Below, in pieces: positions 1-10,727 of a DNA stretch of 64,000 nt (position 1 is the first letter of the stretch; every line of letters starts with the position of its first letter). This DNA comes from Aquilaria yunnanensis (Eukaryota; Streptophyta; Magnoliopsida; Malvales; Thymelaeaceae), in contig CM077597.1 of NCBI GenBank assembly GCA_039654915.1, positions 76,014,001 through 76,078,000 of the forward strand, written 5' to 3'. A program made the position numbers and the translations under genes. The notes beneath the pieces are model-generated. The model was not told where the DNA came from and did no database searches. It saw only the letters and a program-made list of their open reading frames with translations.

Positions 1-1431
1 ACCAAGCCAAGGATGCCTAAGTCACCCTAGGACCAAGTAGTACCTTACAACTTAGGAAATGACCCATAGATGCTTCGAGCATAAGATAGTTATTGGTGGC
101 TAAGAAGCAAGTATACAAAGTACACACCCAAAGATCTAATCCAACACATGTAACATGTTAGGCTCTATGTGCAAGAAAGTAAGAAAGTGAAGAGACTAAG
201 TGTGTAGGATTTGGGCACCTAAAATACTTTGAGTGGAGTAATTGAAGTATCAAGACCTTTGGCTTGGGTAGTTTATCGCTAGCTTAATTGTTGAATGCTG
301 CAGACTTGATCCAACGGGGCACAGACAAGGCCCGAGGGCTACTAGTTGCTTGGAGGCCTTGGCATTCATGCTAGAGAGGTTTTCTCTGGTAGGCTTGTTG
401 ATGTAAGAGACTCTAGAGTAACAAAGGTAGTAAGATCATGGTGCTCGGGTGATGCATGGGCACCTTGGCCAGTGCATCAGTATGCCTGATGCATAGGGGC
501 CATCCGAGGGGAGCATTAGAAGACTTGTACTCAAGGGTGGGCCGGGACTTGCAACTCTTTTTGGAAGAGCCCTAGAGTATAGTGGAGCTTGGAGCAGAGT
601 ATACCTTAAGGTGCTAGCGGTGTATATGTTAAGGCCATAGTGCACTTATGACACACTTAGTCTAGTGAATGTTAGGAATTGTCAGGTACCAAACCTAAAG
701 TAAGGAACTGACTGTGTATGAGTTAGTGGACAAGTTTTATACTTGTTAAGCTAGCTTGCACTAAAAGGTTTGGTATTCGGTGATGGGTGTCGAACATAGA
801 GTGGACCTTTTGCAATGTGAATGTTAACGGACAAGTTTAATTTGTTAAGTTAGCTTACACTAGTTGGTTCTGGCACATAGGAGATAGTGAAGGAAATTTG
901 TTAGTGCCAAACTTTCTATAAGATCCTATCAGTGTAACGTTAGTGGACAGGCTTCTAAAAGCTTGTTAAGCTATCTTACACTAGAGGACTCAGCATAGAG
1001 TTTGGTATGGAGGATTCATGATCGCTAGATTTAATGGGACAACTTAGAGTAATTGGATGTCCTTCAACAATACGGTGTGTTGAAGGTAGGGAAAGGCCAT
1101 ACCATAGTCTTCAAGAATAAAAATTGCATTAAGGTGTTTAAACCGAGTAAGGTCAGGCTAAGGTGGGGAGAACAGTGAACAATAATTAGACTACAATTGG
1201 GCGTGAGCACAAAGAATGGCATTGGCTATAGTACCTATACGAGATAAGGTCTGATTCAAGTGCCGGAGGGCATTCGGTGAGCGAGTCAGGTAGTTTGGCG
1301 CCAAGTTGGCTGTTGTGTGACCAACACCACTTAGTAGGTTTGATTGGGATACGTTGGCGCTGTATCCTTGGATAGTGTCTTACGGTGGGGAGATTGAATT
1401 TGGAGGACCAAATTCTCCAAGGTGGGGAGAA
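1..1431 (+). mobile_element. 3' internal end of an upstream long-LTR retrotransposon copy
   Basis: This stretch is similar throughout to 8131-9563, which lies just before the second LTR, so it is the 3' internal part of another copy whose remainder lies left of the window. It ends in a purine-rich tract (AAGGTGGGGAGA, about 1419-1430) directly before an LTR start, as expected of a polypurine tract. I see no gag or pol similarity in any frame. The element is probably non-autonomous; that it derives from a Tekay/Del-type element is an inference from the priming site and the polypurine tract. Confidence 0.7.
722..986 (+). repeat. Three diverged subrepeats with short hairpins
   Basis: Three related blocks at about 722-765, 823-873 and 939-986 share a pattern: GTTAGTGGACAAG or a variant, a short loop, CTTGTTAAGCTAGCTT or a variant, then CACTA. 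ACAAG pairs with CTTGT in the first block; in the third, a longer arm ACAGGCTT pairs with AAGCTTGT. The same three blocks recur at about 8855-8895, 8955-9003 and 9070-9116 in the downstream copy. The function is unknown; they lie about 450-700 bp before the polypurine tract. Confidence 0.6.
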
Positions 1432-4022
1432 TGTTATAGCTCTCCTGGCAGAATGTTCGGTAAGAGAGGTAAGTTCAAAAATCCCTAGCTTAAATACCTT
1501 AATTAAATGTGAATTAGCAAAATCAAGTCACTCAAGGTTTAGTTGCTTCTGAGTGGTTTATGGCACTAGGTTTGCCTGGGGGCAACATGGTCATTTTGCA
1601 CCCCAAAAGGTCAGGATGAATCTCGGGAGTAAAAATGGTGTTTTGAAAAACACAAAGCCCAAGTTAGTATTTTTGACTAAATGATTAAATACCCTTGTTA
1701 CTATTTAGAGGAAGGGTATTTTTGCAAGTTTTAAAAAAGTTTGAGGTAATAGGGCTTTATGGCTTTTAAACTTGTTTGGGAATGGGATTTTGGCACTATT
1801 GCCTCATTCTTCCAACTCAAATTTGCAACCCTCTCTTCCCCTCTCCATTTCTTGCTCAATCCATTTCAATTTCTTGGTTTCTTGGCAAATTTGGAAGTTT
1901 TTCTTGGTGCCCAAGTGGATGGAAGCTTGCCTTGCTCTTGTTTTGTGATTTTGGAGCTTGTTGAGGCATTTTTAAGCTTGGGCTTGTTTGAATTCATGAG
2001 GTAACTCTTTGTTCTTGAAGTTTTCATGTTTTTTGTGCTTAATCAAGCTTGGGTTTTGTTAAGTTTGTGCTAATTTAGTGCCATGAACCTTGTATTGCTT
2101 TAGAACCTAGGCAAATCCTTAGTAGAGCTTTGGATTGTCAAGTTTTTGGCTTGTGGTGCTTGATTGTTGCTAGTTCAAGGTTAATTGAGGTAAGGGATTT
2201 ATGATTCATGCATGTTTGATGCCATTCATAGCTTGCTTGTGATAGAATTCAAATAGTTTTGTGAATGGTAAAGGTTGGTGGATGGTATAGGTTATGTTGG
2301 ACTAATGAAGAATTCAAGCTTAGTGCTATGCCATAGGGCACTAAGAGCTTGAGGAAAATGGTGTATTGTGGCATAGTGCTTGTGTACATGCATATTTGAA
2401 GGAAGTGGAGGCATTCCTAGGGCCATTAGGAGGCATTGGAAGCCCTCAAAGAGCCTTAGTCATGTAGGAGAATGTTTAAGCCTTAGGGGCCTAGCGCCTA
2501 GGCACCAAGTGGCGCTTCAATGTGCAAGACCCCATTTGGAACTCGAAGAAAAATGGCTTCTGGTGCCTCAGTGCCGGTTCTGGTGCCTAGGTGCTAGCAC
2601 TCAACAACATTGACGTGCTGTAGTATTTTCACCATAACTTTTCACTCGGATGTCCAATTGAGGCAATTCAAGATTCTACACAAAGCTAAGAGGAAGGGCT
2701 AGCATTTCCATACGTTTCCCAAGCATGGATTAGCCTAGGTTTAATGTTTTTTTCACTCAAAATGAGGGGATATTTGGCTACAATAGGGCACCATCAGTCG
2801 AGTAAAGTGTTAGTGCCATTGGGAGCCTAGTCAGACTTTTGGGTTTGAGGACCTAATGCAGGAACAATAGTCCACCTATGAAGGTCCAATGGAACCTTGA
2901 TTAAAGGTTTAGTGAACTTGTGGCCTATGCAAGATTACTTGAGGCACAAGTGAAAACCTAGTGTACTCTTGGTAAGGTTTTAAGGTGGAAGCTTAGTACA
3001 CAAGTAACCTAGACAAGTCTAAGGACTTGAGGCATTTTGTTGAGAATTAGTACACCTAGTGAGTTCCTTGAAACTCAGGCGTGGTGCATTTACCATGTTT
3101 ACCTTCATAACAACTAAAGGAAGTTTAAAGTTACTACGTCGGTAAGCTAAGACTTACTAGAAGCGATTTGGGGCCAGCACCCGCTAGGCACGGAGTGACG
3201 CCCGTGAGAGGATTAAGAAGATGAGGGGTCCTAAGGGACTCGAATATATGCATATATGTTAGCCCTTAGACTGCAAGCGTGCACAGTAAACTTCATATAT
3301 TATTTGTATATATGTGTGCTTAGTATTTTTCTTACAAGTTGAAGGACTCCTTATTGAGAATCTTTGATTTTTACTCTGTTAGCTTTTTTTGTACAATTTT
3401 GTGTGTCATTGAGCCAGCAACTATTGAGAGTTGTTAAGCTAACCTCAAGAGCAGCTATATTGTTTATTTGAATCTTTATGATTCTAGTTTGTGGTTCACC
3501 TGTTGGTTAAGTTGTGGTACTAACTATAATTATCTTTTTGGCCGACAGAGGCTAGTAAAGCACAACAGAAGGATTTGGAGCTTGCCACCGGGATTTGCTC
3601 TAAGGTGGACGCTTAGTTATGGATCTAAGTAGTGTTGTTCAGTGTATAGGCTTCATACATTAGTTTGCCTCCAATGTTCATATTGAGTGGTGTACTCTAG
3701 AGTCACTCTTGAGTGTGAATATAGTCTACTTGTGTATGAATGCTTACACATGGTTGATTATGTGTAGTTAAACTCATAAATGTTTGTATGCATTGACAAT
3801 TTTGATGTTGGGTTTTAATGAAATGCCATGGCAATGTGTTTTTCTTTATTAACTTATTTTATTACTTACGTCAAAGCATTACTTATGCATGGTTGGATAA
3901 TAGGTTAATTAACTAGAAGCATAAAGGTTTTAACTAGTGTGCATGTAATCAATTAGCCAATTATGACAGTATGGGACCCATTCCTATAGGCTTCATGGGC
4001 AGGCCCATGAAGGGCCGTATCA
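1432..4022 (+). mobile_element. LTR of the long-LTR element, copy A
   Basis: The LTR starts TGTTATAG straight after the purine tract and ends GCCGTATCA just before a TGGTATCAAAGC priming site. It is about 2.59 kb long and matches a second copy at 9564-10727 plus 19300-20644, with an estimated 10% divergence by eye. It has no long reading frame. GC-rich GCGCCTAGG-type motifs lie near 2486-2600. The exact 3' end is uncertain by a few bases because the two copies differ there. Confidence 0.8.
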
Positions 4023-4025
4023 GTT

Positions 4026-4037
4026 TGGTATCAAAGC
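4026..4037 (+). other. Primer binding site (initiator tRNA-Met type)
   Basis: TGGTATCAAAGC lies 3 bases after the LTR end. It matches the usual plant priming site TGGTATCAGAGC, complementary to the initiator tRNA-Met 3' end, with one change. It fixes the + orientation and shows that 1432-4022 serves as a 5' LTR for the sequence to its right. Confidence 0.75.
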
Positions 4038-4738
4038 TCGGTCATGGTCATTAAAGGCTAAGAGTTGAGATCTAATGGATTGTCCTTGTACTAGGGTATT
4101 TAGCACTAACCAACATCTACGAGTTGTCATCAGGCTTTGGCTGCAGGTTGCAATGGTGAAATTGGGTCAAGTTTGCTTTTGGATGCTGAGGTTTAAGAAT
4201 GGATCCTAGCAATCTAGTGTGGCAATGTTAGGGCAGTTGATTTGGCTTGCTCCAAGGCAAGGCAACAACTTGGTGCAAGCAGTTAGGATATGACCACCAT
4301 CCGAGGAAGTTGTTTTGGCCCTCAAACATGTGGTAGGCTATATGATCTGTAGGACTAGGAGGATATAGAAACCCCCAAGGTAAGGACTACTACAACACCG
4401 TGTAGGTTACTCTGGAAGTGTCAGAGCTTGAACCCATTAACTTGGATGGGTTAGGCAACACCGAAAAGACCCGAGGATGCACTGACCTAAGTGATAAACA
4501 CTTGGTCATGTAGGCTACAAAGCAATAGAAGGCATCATTCTCTTACTTTTCCTAAAGAGAGTAGGAGCTTCAGGCCAAGTTTCCCCAAGGCCTTGAGCTA
4601 GCATACAAAGGTGCTTAACAATCATCAATGTGGGCACCGGCAAGTGGTGCAACATGCTGTAGCTCTCAAAAGAGTGTTAGGTGGGCTGAAGACATGAGAC
4701 TGCGAGGTGGAGGTTGGCTTATCCAACCTAGTAGGAGC

Positions 4739-6153
4739 TGTTAGTATTGTACCCAAAAAGCCAATCATAAGATGATTGTATTTTTTACACATTGAGTCAT
4801 GATATTTTATTAAGGCATTAATCCAGCAATTATGTTTGTTGTTTTGTTTCTGCTTAACGTAATAAACATAATTGTAACCCTAGAATAATGATATTCTCAA
4901 TCGTCCCTGGTCTAGTATTATTGTGGAGCGGGTTGCAATAATACATAATGACTAGCATATGTGGAGACTAATATGAGATATGTAGTCTACATATAGGTAC
5001 AAGTTGGAGAACTTGTGTACTAGACCGACCCACCATGAGAACACTACATGGATCGTTATATGAGTTTCATAAGTGATTCTCATAGTGATCATGGTATATG
5101 TAGTCCTTTGACTTAAGGTCATCAAGGTTCCTTACATGTGAGTCACATACTTTGATACTTTCTTTTGTTGCTCGTAACTGAGTGAACTTGAAGGAGGTCA
5201 TTGGGTATGTTACATATCATGTAGAGGGATTTGCATGATCAAGATGGGATTTGTCCCTCCTATGTAACGAGAGTGATATCTTCAAGCCCCTTGATAAAGT
5301 GAGACTTAGAAAATGCATGGCCATGCTCGGATGAGTTGATATACGATATCAATGTCATCAGTTTAAGTTGGTCCACTTGGTAATCAAGAAACTAAAGATT
5401 GGGCTATACGAGAGTGACACATTCCATGTCTCGTGCTTAGTCTTGATATCTTGGACAAAGAGACAATGACATATATCGATGATGATCATAAAGGTTTAGT
5501 CAAGTCACCGACAATCTTGTCACTTGGGTAGCAATGATGTGTTGCTAGACACCGCTCATTGCTTATGATCATAAATGTGATTTATGATCATTGCCAACGT
5601 GGTAAAAGCCTATTGGGTCGCACACATAGAGCTATTTGGATCATTAGAGTGCATGGGCTAATTATTTGGGTTATGGTTTCACAATAATTTTGTATTAATA
5701 ATGGGCCCAAAAGTTGAGCCATTATTAAGCCCAAAAATGAAGCCTAATTGGATTAGAGCTTTGAAACCCATTAGGCCTGGAAGTTGAGTCTCACTATAAA
5801 TACAACTTTTAGTGAGAAATTCACAGCTTCTTGCCCTAGCCTCCCAAAAGGACAACTGCACTCTTCTCTTGCAATTCCTTGGAGGACACAAGCTAGCACT
5901 GCAAGTGCAAGAGAAACGCATCTGCCGGGATGTGGTGGAAGCGTGGTGATCCCAAAAGGCTCATGTGGATACCATAGAGAGCTTGAACACGTCAACTATT
6001 CAGGTTTTGTAATTTGACTCTATAGCTGGGAGAGAGATCTCAACTGAAAATTAGGTATGAAAATTTTTGAACACCCGATTTACCCCATTTCACTTGGATC
6101 CTGGAGGGTTTCGGTTAAATTCCACTGCGCTTGTTTGGCTCTTGAAGCCAACA
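4739..6153 (+). mobile_element. Solo LTR, 1415 bp, in the internal region
   Basis: The insertion starts TGTTAGTATTG and ends GAAGCCAACA, so its ends are nearly perfect short inverted repeats. It is flanked by the perfect 5-bp duplication GGAGC (4734-4738 and 6154-6158). A TATA box, TATAAATA, lies at 5795-5802, about three quarters of the way along, which fits a U3-R-U5 layout on the + strand. There is no internal region or second LTR, so it is probably a solo LTR left by LTR-LTR recombination. The family is not certain; a copia-type LTR is possible. Confidence 0.8.
5795..5802 (+). promoter_or_regulatory. TATA box of the 1415-bp solo LTR
   Basis: TATAAATA followed by CAAC is a canonical plant TATA box. 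It sits inside an LTR whose ends and target duplication are intact, so it is the likely U3 promoter. A start site would be expected about 30 bp downstream. Confidence 0.55.
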
Positions 6154-9100
6154 GGAGCATGGGTGACATGCTTATAGTACGATAGTGAATGTGAGACAAA
6201 AGAACAAGAACGAATCATAAGGAGAAAGCCTAAGGCCTAGGGGCACAAAGAGTGCATCACATTTAGCTTGCATCTAGGAAATGTTGCCAACAGTCTGAGT
6301 GGTCATCAGACTAGTCTCATATTTAGCCTCGGCTAAGTTAAGACCATCCTAGGAAGTTTGTCCCCAATAGTTGTTGCCATAAGAAGTCGACCTAGTACAC
6401 TAGAGCAGTAGTCTAGGTTTTGGTTTAATTAGTTAAGTGGTCAAAGTAGGCAGCCACTAGTTGAGTGCAATGGATTGCCATAGTAAATTTGCGGGTAGTG
6501 CATGGCTAGTGTAAGGTAAGTCTTTAACCCTTCACTAGTTGTCTAGTTACTATATTAGTAAGTTTTGGCATCAGTTTGCTGGCATAGTTTTATTTTGGCT
6601 TGTTGGGCAATTAGTTTTAAGTAGGGTTAAGGGCTAACCCAAGTGCATTAAGAACCCGATAATGCACCAAGTATTGGGTTAATACCTGGCACCCTAGGAG
6701 CCACTTGCTAGTGCGTGAAACCACATAAGTTAAGGCCTGAATGGCTTAAACTGGAAATGTTCCAGAGTTCCATAAGTTGTCTTCTTACATGAGTTGGTTC
6801 ATTGGCCTCATTGATAGCGAATGACTGGCTAGTTGAATGGATGAGTTCCTTAGAGTAACCAAGCAATGGAGTAGTTCAGTTAGATGCCATTAAAGGTAAG
6901 TAGGTAATTTTTAATTTTTATTTCTAACCGTTGAATGCAAGAGGTAACCAAGCAAGGAAGAAAGGTGGAAGGAACTCATCCAGGGGGTAGATGGATGGAT
7001 AGACTTGTCTGTCCATTAGTTGTACACCCTACGTTTGAGCCAGTAGAAGTAAAGTCATTGCCAAGGTTCGGCATGATTGCCGAAAGGTAATAAGAAGAAT
7101 TAAGCAATTGGAAGAGCTGCCATGGACCGAGGGATAGTTGGTGACTTATGGTGATCATCTCAAGGTTAAGTGGAGTCCAGGGCCACCAAGTTGACTTGTG
7201 GAAGAAGAAAGACTAGACTGGTGAAACTAGCCAAGTAGGTAAAAGGACTAAGGTCTAAGTAGAACTGAGGATGCTATGGTGATCACTTTATGTTTTATGC
7301 TAGTGCTAGTAAGTTAGGGGAACATTGAACTATTGGGTCGAAGATGACCTGGTGTTGCCAGAAAGAGGATGTTTTCCCTCAATGCTAAGATGTAGTGTCA
7401 GAGGAACACCCATGGGGGAGAGTTGACTATGACTAGTTGAGAGTCAACTCATAAGTAGCCATAAAGTAAATGTAATCTCCCACCCGGTTATATGTCATAC
7501 GTAGTAATGAAAGTGACAGGTCTAGTATAGGTATAGTTGTGCGCAGGCATTTATTTTATGACTCTAGTAGTTGTTGTGTATACGGAATAGAGAAAAGTTA
7601 AGAGTTGAAAGCCTAGTTGGTAAGGATATTGGTTGAGCTAGTTAAAACCTAGAGTTATAGCATTTCACTAGACCCTAGTGCCTTCAAAAGGAAGGGCATG
7701 TGATCTACGTGATTGGTTAAGGCTAGTGGGTAAGCTCACAAATCCGACGGATGGAACAAGTTTCGAGGTGTATAGCTAAAGAACTAGGCGGAGTTGTAGA
7801 GGATGAGCCACCTGTGTGCTTTTCCAAGGCTAACCACCTCCTGAAAGTTAACTAAAGTCAGTTCTCCTACCAAGTAAGTTGAATGGACATGGTGAAGCCG
7901 AGGGTACATCCTCTTGATGAGAGGTCGGAATTGTGCATTTGTGGTATGGTGGTTGAGCATGGAAATTAGAAATGGTTTCTTTTATGTAACCATAGTTTAA
8001 GTAAGGAACGGTGGCTGTAGAGATGCTTGAGAGTGTTAAAGGTCGGGAGGCTTATAAGGTGGTCAAGGAGTCAAGTTGGACGGGAGGCACGTTAAAGCCT
8101 AGTGAATGGGCCAAGGTGTCTAGTCAACTACCAAGCCAAGGAAGCCTAAATCAGCCTAGGACCAAATAGTACCTTACAACTCAACTAAGGACCCATAGGT
8201 GCTTCATGCGTGGGATAATTATTGGTGGTTGAGAAGCAAGTGTACTAAGGACACACCTGAAGATCTAATCCAATAGGTGTAGGGTGTTAGGCTTTGCATC
8301 CAAGAAAGTGAAGAGACCTAATGTGTAGGCTTCAGGCACCTAGAATGCTCCGAGTGGAGAAGCTGAAGTATCAAGACCTTCGGCTTGGGTAGTTTATCAA
8401 TAGCTTAATTGTTGAATGCTGCAGACTTGAGCTAAGGGGCACGAACAAGGCCTGAGGGCTGCTAGCTGCTTGGTGGTCTTGGCACTCATGCCAGAGAGGT
8501 TTTCTCTGGTAGGCTTATGGGTTTAAGATACTCTAGAATAGCGAAGATAGTAGGATCATGGTGCTTGGGTGATGCATAGGTACCTTGGCCAATGCATTGG
8601 TATACTTGATGCATAAGGGCCATTTGAGGGGAACATTAAAATACTTGTACTCTAAGGTGGGCTAGGACTTGCAACTCTCAGTAGCTCACTCATTTGGAAG
8701 AGCCTTAGAGTATAGTTGAGCTTAGAGTAGAGTATGTCTTAAGGTGTTAGTGGTGTACGTGGCAAGGCCATAGTACACTTGTGATACACTTAATCTAGTG
8801 AATGTTAGGAATTGTCGGGTACCAAACCTAAAGTAAAGAACTGACTATGTAAGAGTTAATGGAAAAGTTTTACACTTGTTAAGCTAGCTTGCACTAAAAG
8901 GTCTGGTTTATGGCAATGGGTGCTGAACCTAGAATGGAACTTTTCCAGTGTGAGTGTTAACGGACAATTTTAACTTGTTAAGTTAGCTTACACTAGTTGG
9001 TTCTATCACACAAGAGATAGTGAAGGAAATTTATTGGTGCCGAACTTTCTGTAAGATCCTATTGGTGTAAGGTTAATGGACAGGCTTCTAAAAGCTTGTT

Positions 9101-9563
9101 AAGCTATCTTACACTAGAGGACTCAGCATATAGTTTAGTGTGGAGGATTCTTGATCACTGGATTTATTGGGACAACTTGGAGTAGTTGGATGTCCTTAAA
9201 CAATACGGTGTGCTAAAGGTAGGGAAAGGCCATACCATAGTCTTCAAGAATAAGAATTGCATTAAGGTGTTCAAACTAAGTAAGGTCAGGCTAAGGTGGG
9301 GAGAACAGTGAACAATAATCAAACTATAGTTAGGAGTGAGCACAAAGAATGGAATTAGCCCTAGTACCTAACAAGATAGGGCCGGACTCAAGTGCTGGAG
9401 GGCATTTGCCAAGTAAGTCGGGTAGTTTGGTGCCAAGTTGGCTGCTGTGTGACCGACACCACTTGGTAGGATTGATAGGGATACATTGGCACCGCATCCT
9501 AGGATAGTGTCTTAAGGTAGGGAGATTAAATTTGGAGGACCAAATTCGACAAGGTGGGGAGAA

Positions 9564-10727
9564 TGTTATAGCCCTTCTAGCGGAATGCTTGGTGAGTGAG
9601 ATAAGTTCATTAATCCTAAACTTAAATTCCTTAATTAAATGTGAATTAGCAAAATCAAGTAAGTCACTCAAGGTTCAGTTGCTTCAGAGTGGTTTATGGC
9701 ACTACATTTACTTGGGGGCAAAATGGTCATTTTGTACCCCGAAGGGTCAGGATGAATCCCGGGAGTAAAAATGGTGTTTTGAAAAACTCAAAGCCCAAGT
9801 TAGTATTTTTTACTAAGTGATTAAATACCCTAATTACTATTTGGAGGTGGAGCATTTTTGCAAGTTTTAAAAAAGTTTAAGGGGGTGGAGCTTAATGGCT
9901 TTTTAAACTTGTTTGGGAATGGGATTTTGGCACTATTGCCTTATTCTTCCAACTCAAATTCGAAGCCCTTTCTTCCCCTTTCCATTTCTTGCTCAATCCA
10001 CTTCAATTTCTCGGTTTCTTGGCAAAAGTGGAAGCTTTTCTTGGTGCCCAAGTGGATGGAAGCTTGCCTTGCTCTTGTTTTGTGATGTTGGAGCTTGTTG
10101 ACTTGTTTTCAAGCTTGGGCTTGCTTGAATTTGTGAGGTAACTCTTTGTTCTTCAAGTTTTCATGTTTCTTGAACTTAATCAAGCTTGGGTTTTGTTAGG
10201 TTTGTGCTAATTTAGTGCCATGAACCTTTTATTGCTTCGGAACCTAGGAATATCTTTAGCGGGGCCTTGGATTGTGACGTTCTTGGCTTGTGATGCTTGA
10301 TTGTTACTAGTTCAAGGTTAATTGAGGTAAGGGATTTATGATTCATGCATATTTGATGCCATTCATAGCTTGCTTGTGGTAGAATTCAAGTAGTTTTGTG
10401 AATGGTAGAGGTTGGTGGATGGTATAGGTTATATTGGACTAGTGATGAATTCAAGCTTTATGTGCCATTATGGGGCACCAAGAGCTTGAGAAAAATGGTG
10501 TATTGTGGCCTAGTGCATGTGTACATGCAGGTTTGAGGGAAGTGGAGACATTCCTGGAGACATTGGGAGGCATTGGAAGCCCCCAAGGAGTTTTAGGCAT
10601 GTAGGAGAAGTTTTAGGCCTCAGGGGCCTAGCACCTAGGCGCCAGGTGGCACTGTAGTGCCTAGGACCCCATTTGGAACCTGAAGGAAAATTGCCTTTGC
10701 TGCCTAGGCGCCAACATTGACATGTTG
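9564..10727 (+). mobile_element. LTR copy B, 5' part
   Basis: This matches 1432 to about 2620 of copy A, beginning TGTTATAGCCC after the tract AAGGTGGGGAGA. It breaks off at a TAGTA shared with the inserted Tekay LTR and resumes at 19300. GC-rich CCTAGGCGCC motifs lie at about 10623-10645 and 10701-10713. Confidence 0.8.

Larger units (their letters stand above)
4038..9563 (+). mobile_element. Internal region of the long-LTR element, non-coding
   Basis: The region lies between the priming site and the second LTR. Without the 1415-bp solo LTR nested in it, it is about 4.1 kb. I find no zinc knuckle, protease, RT, RNase H or integrase motif, and no reading frame of useful length. A large internal region without coding capacity between long LTRs fits a LARD-type non-autonomous element. 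The last 1.43 kb (8131-9563) repeats window positions 1-1431. The parts at 4038-4733 and 6159-8130 contain nothing else I can name. Confidence 0.65.
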
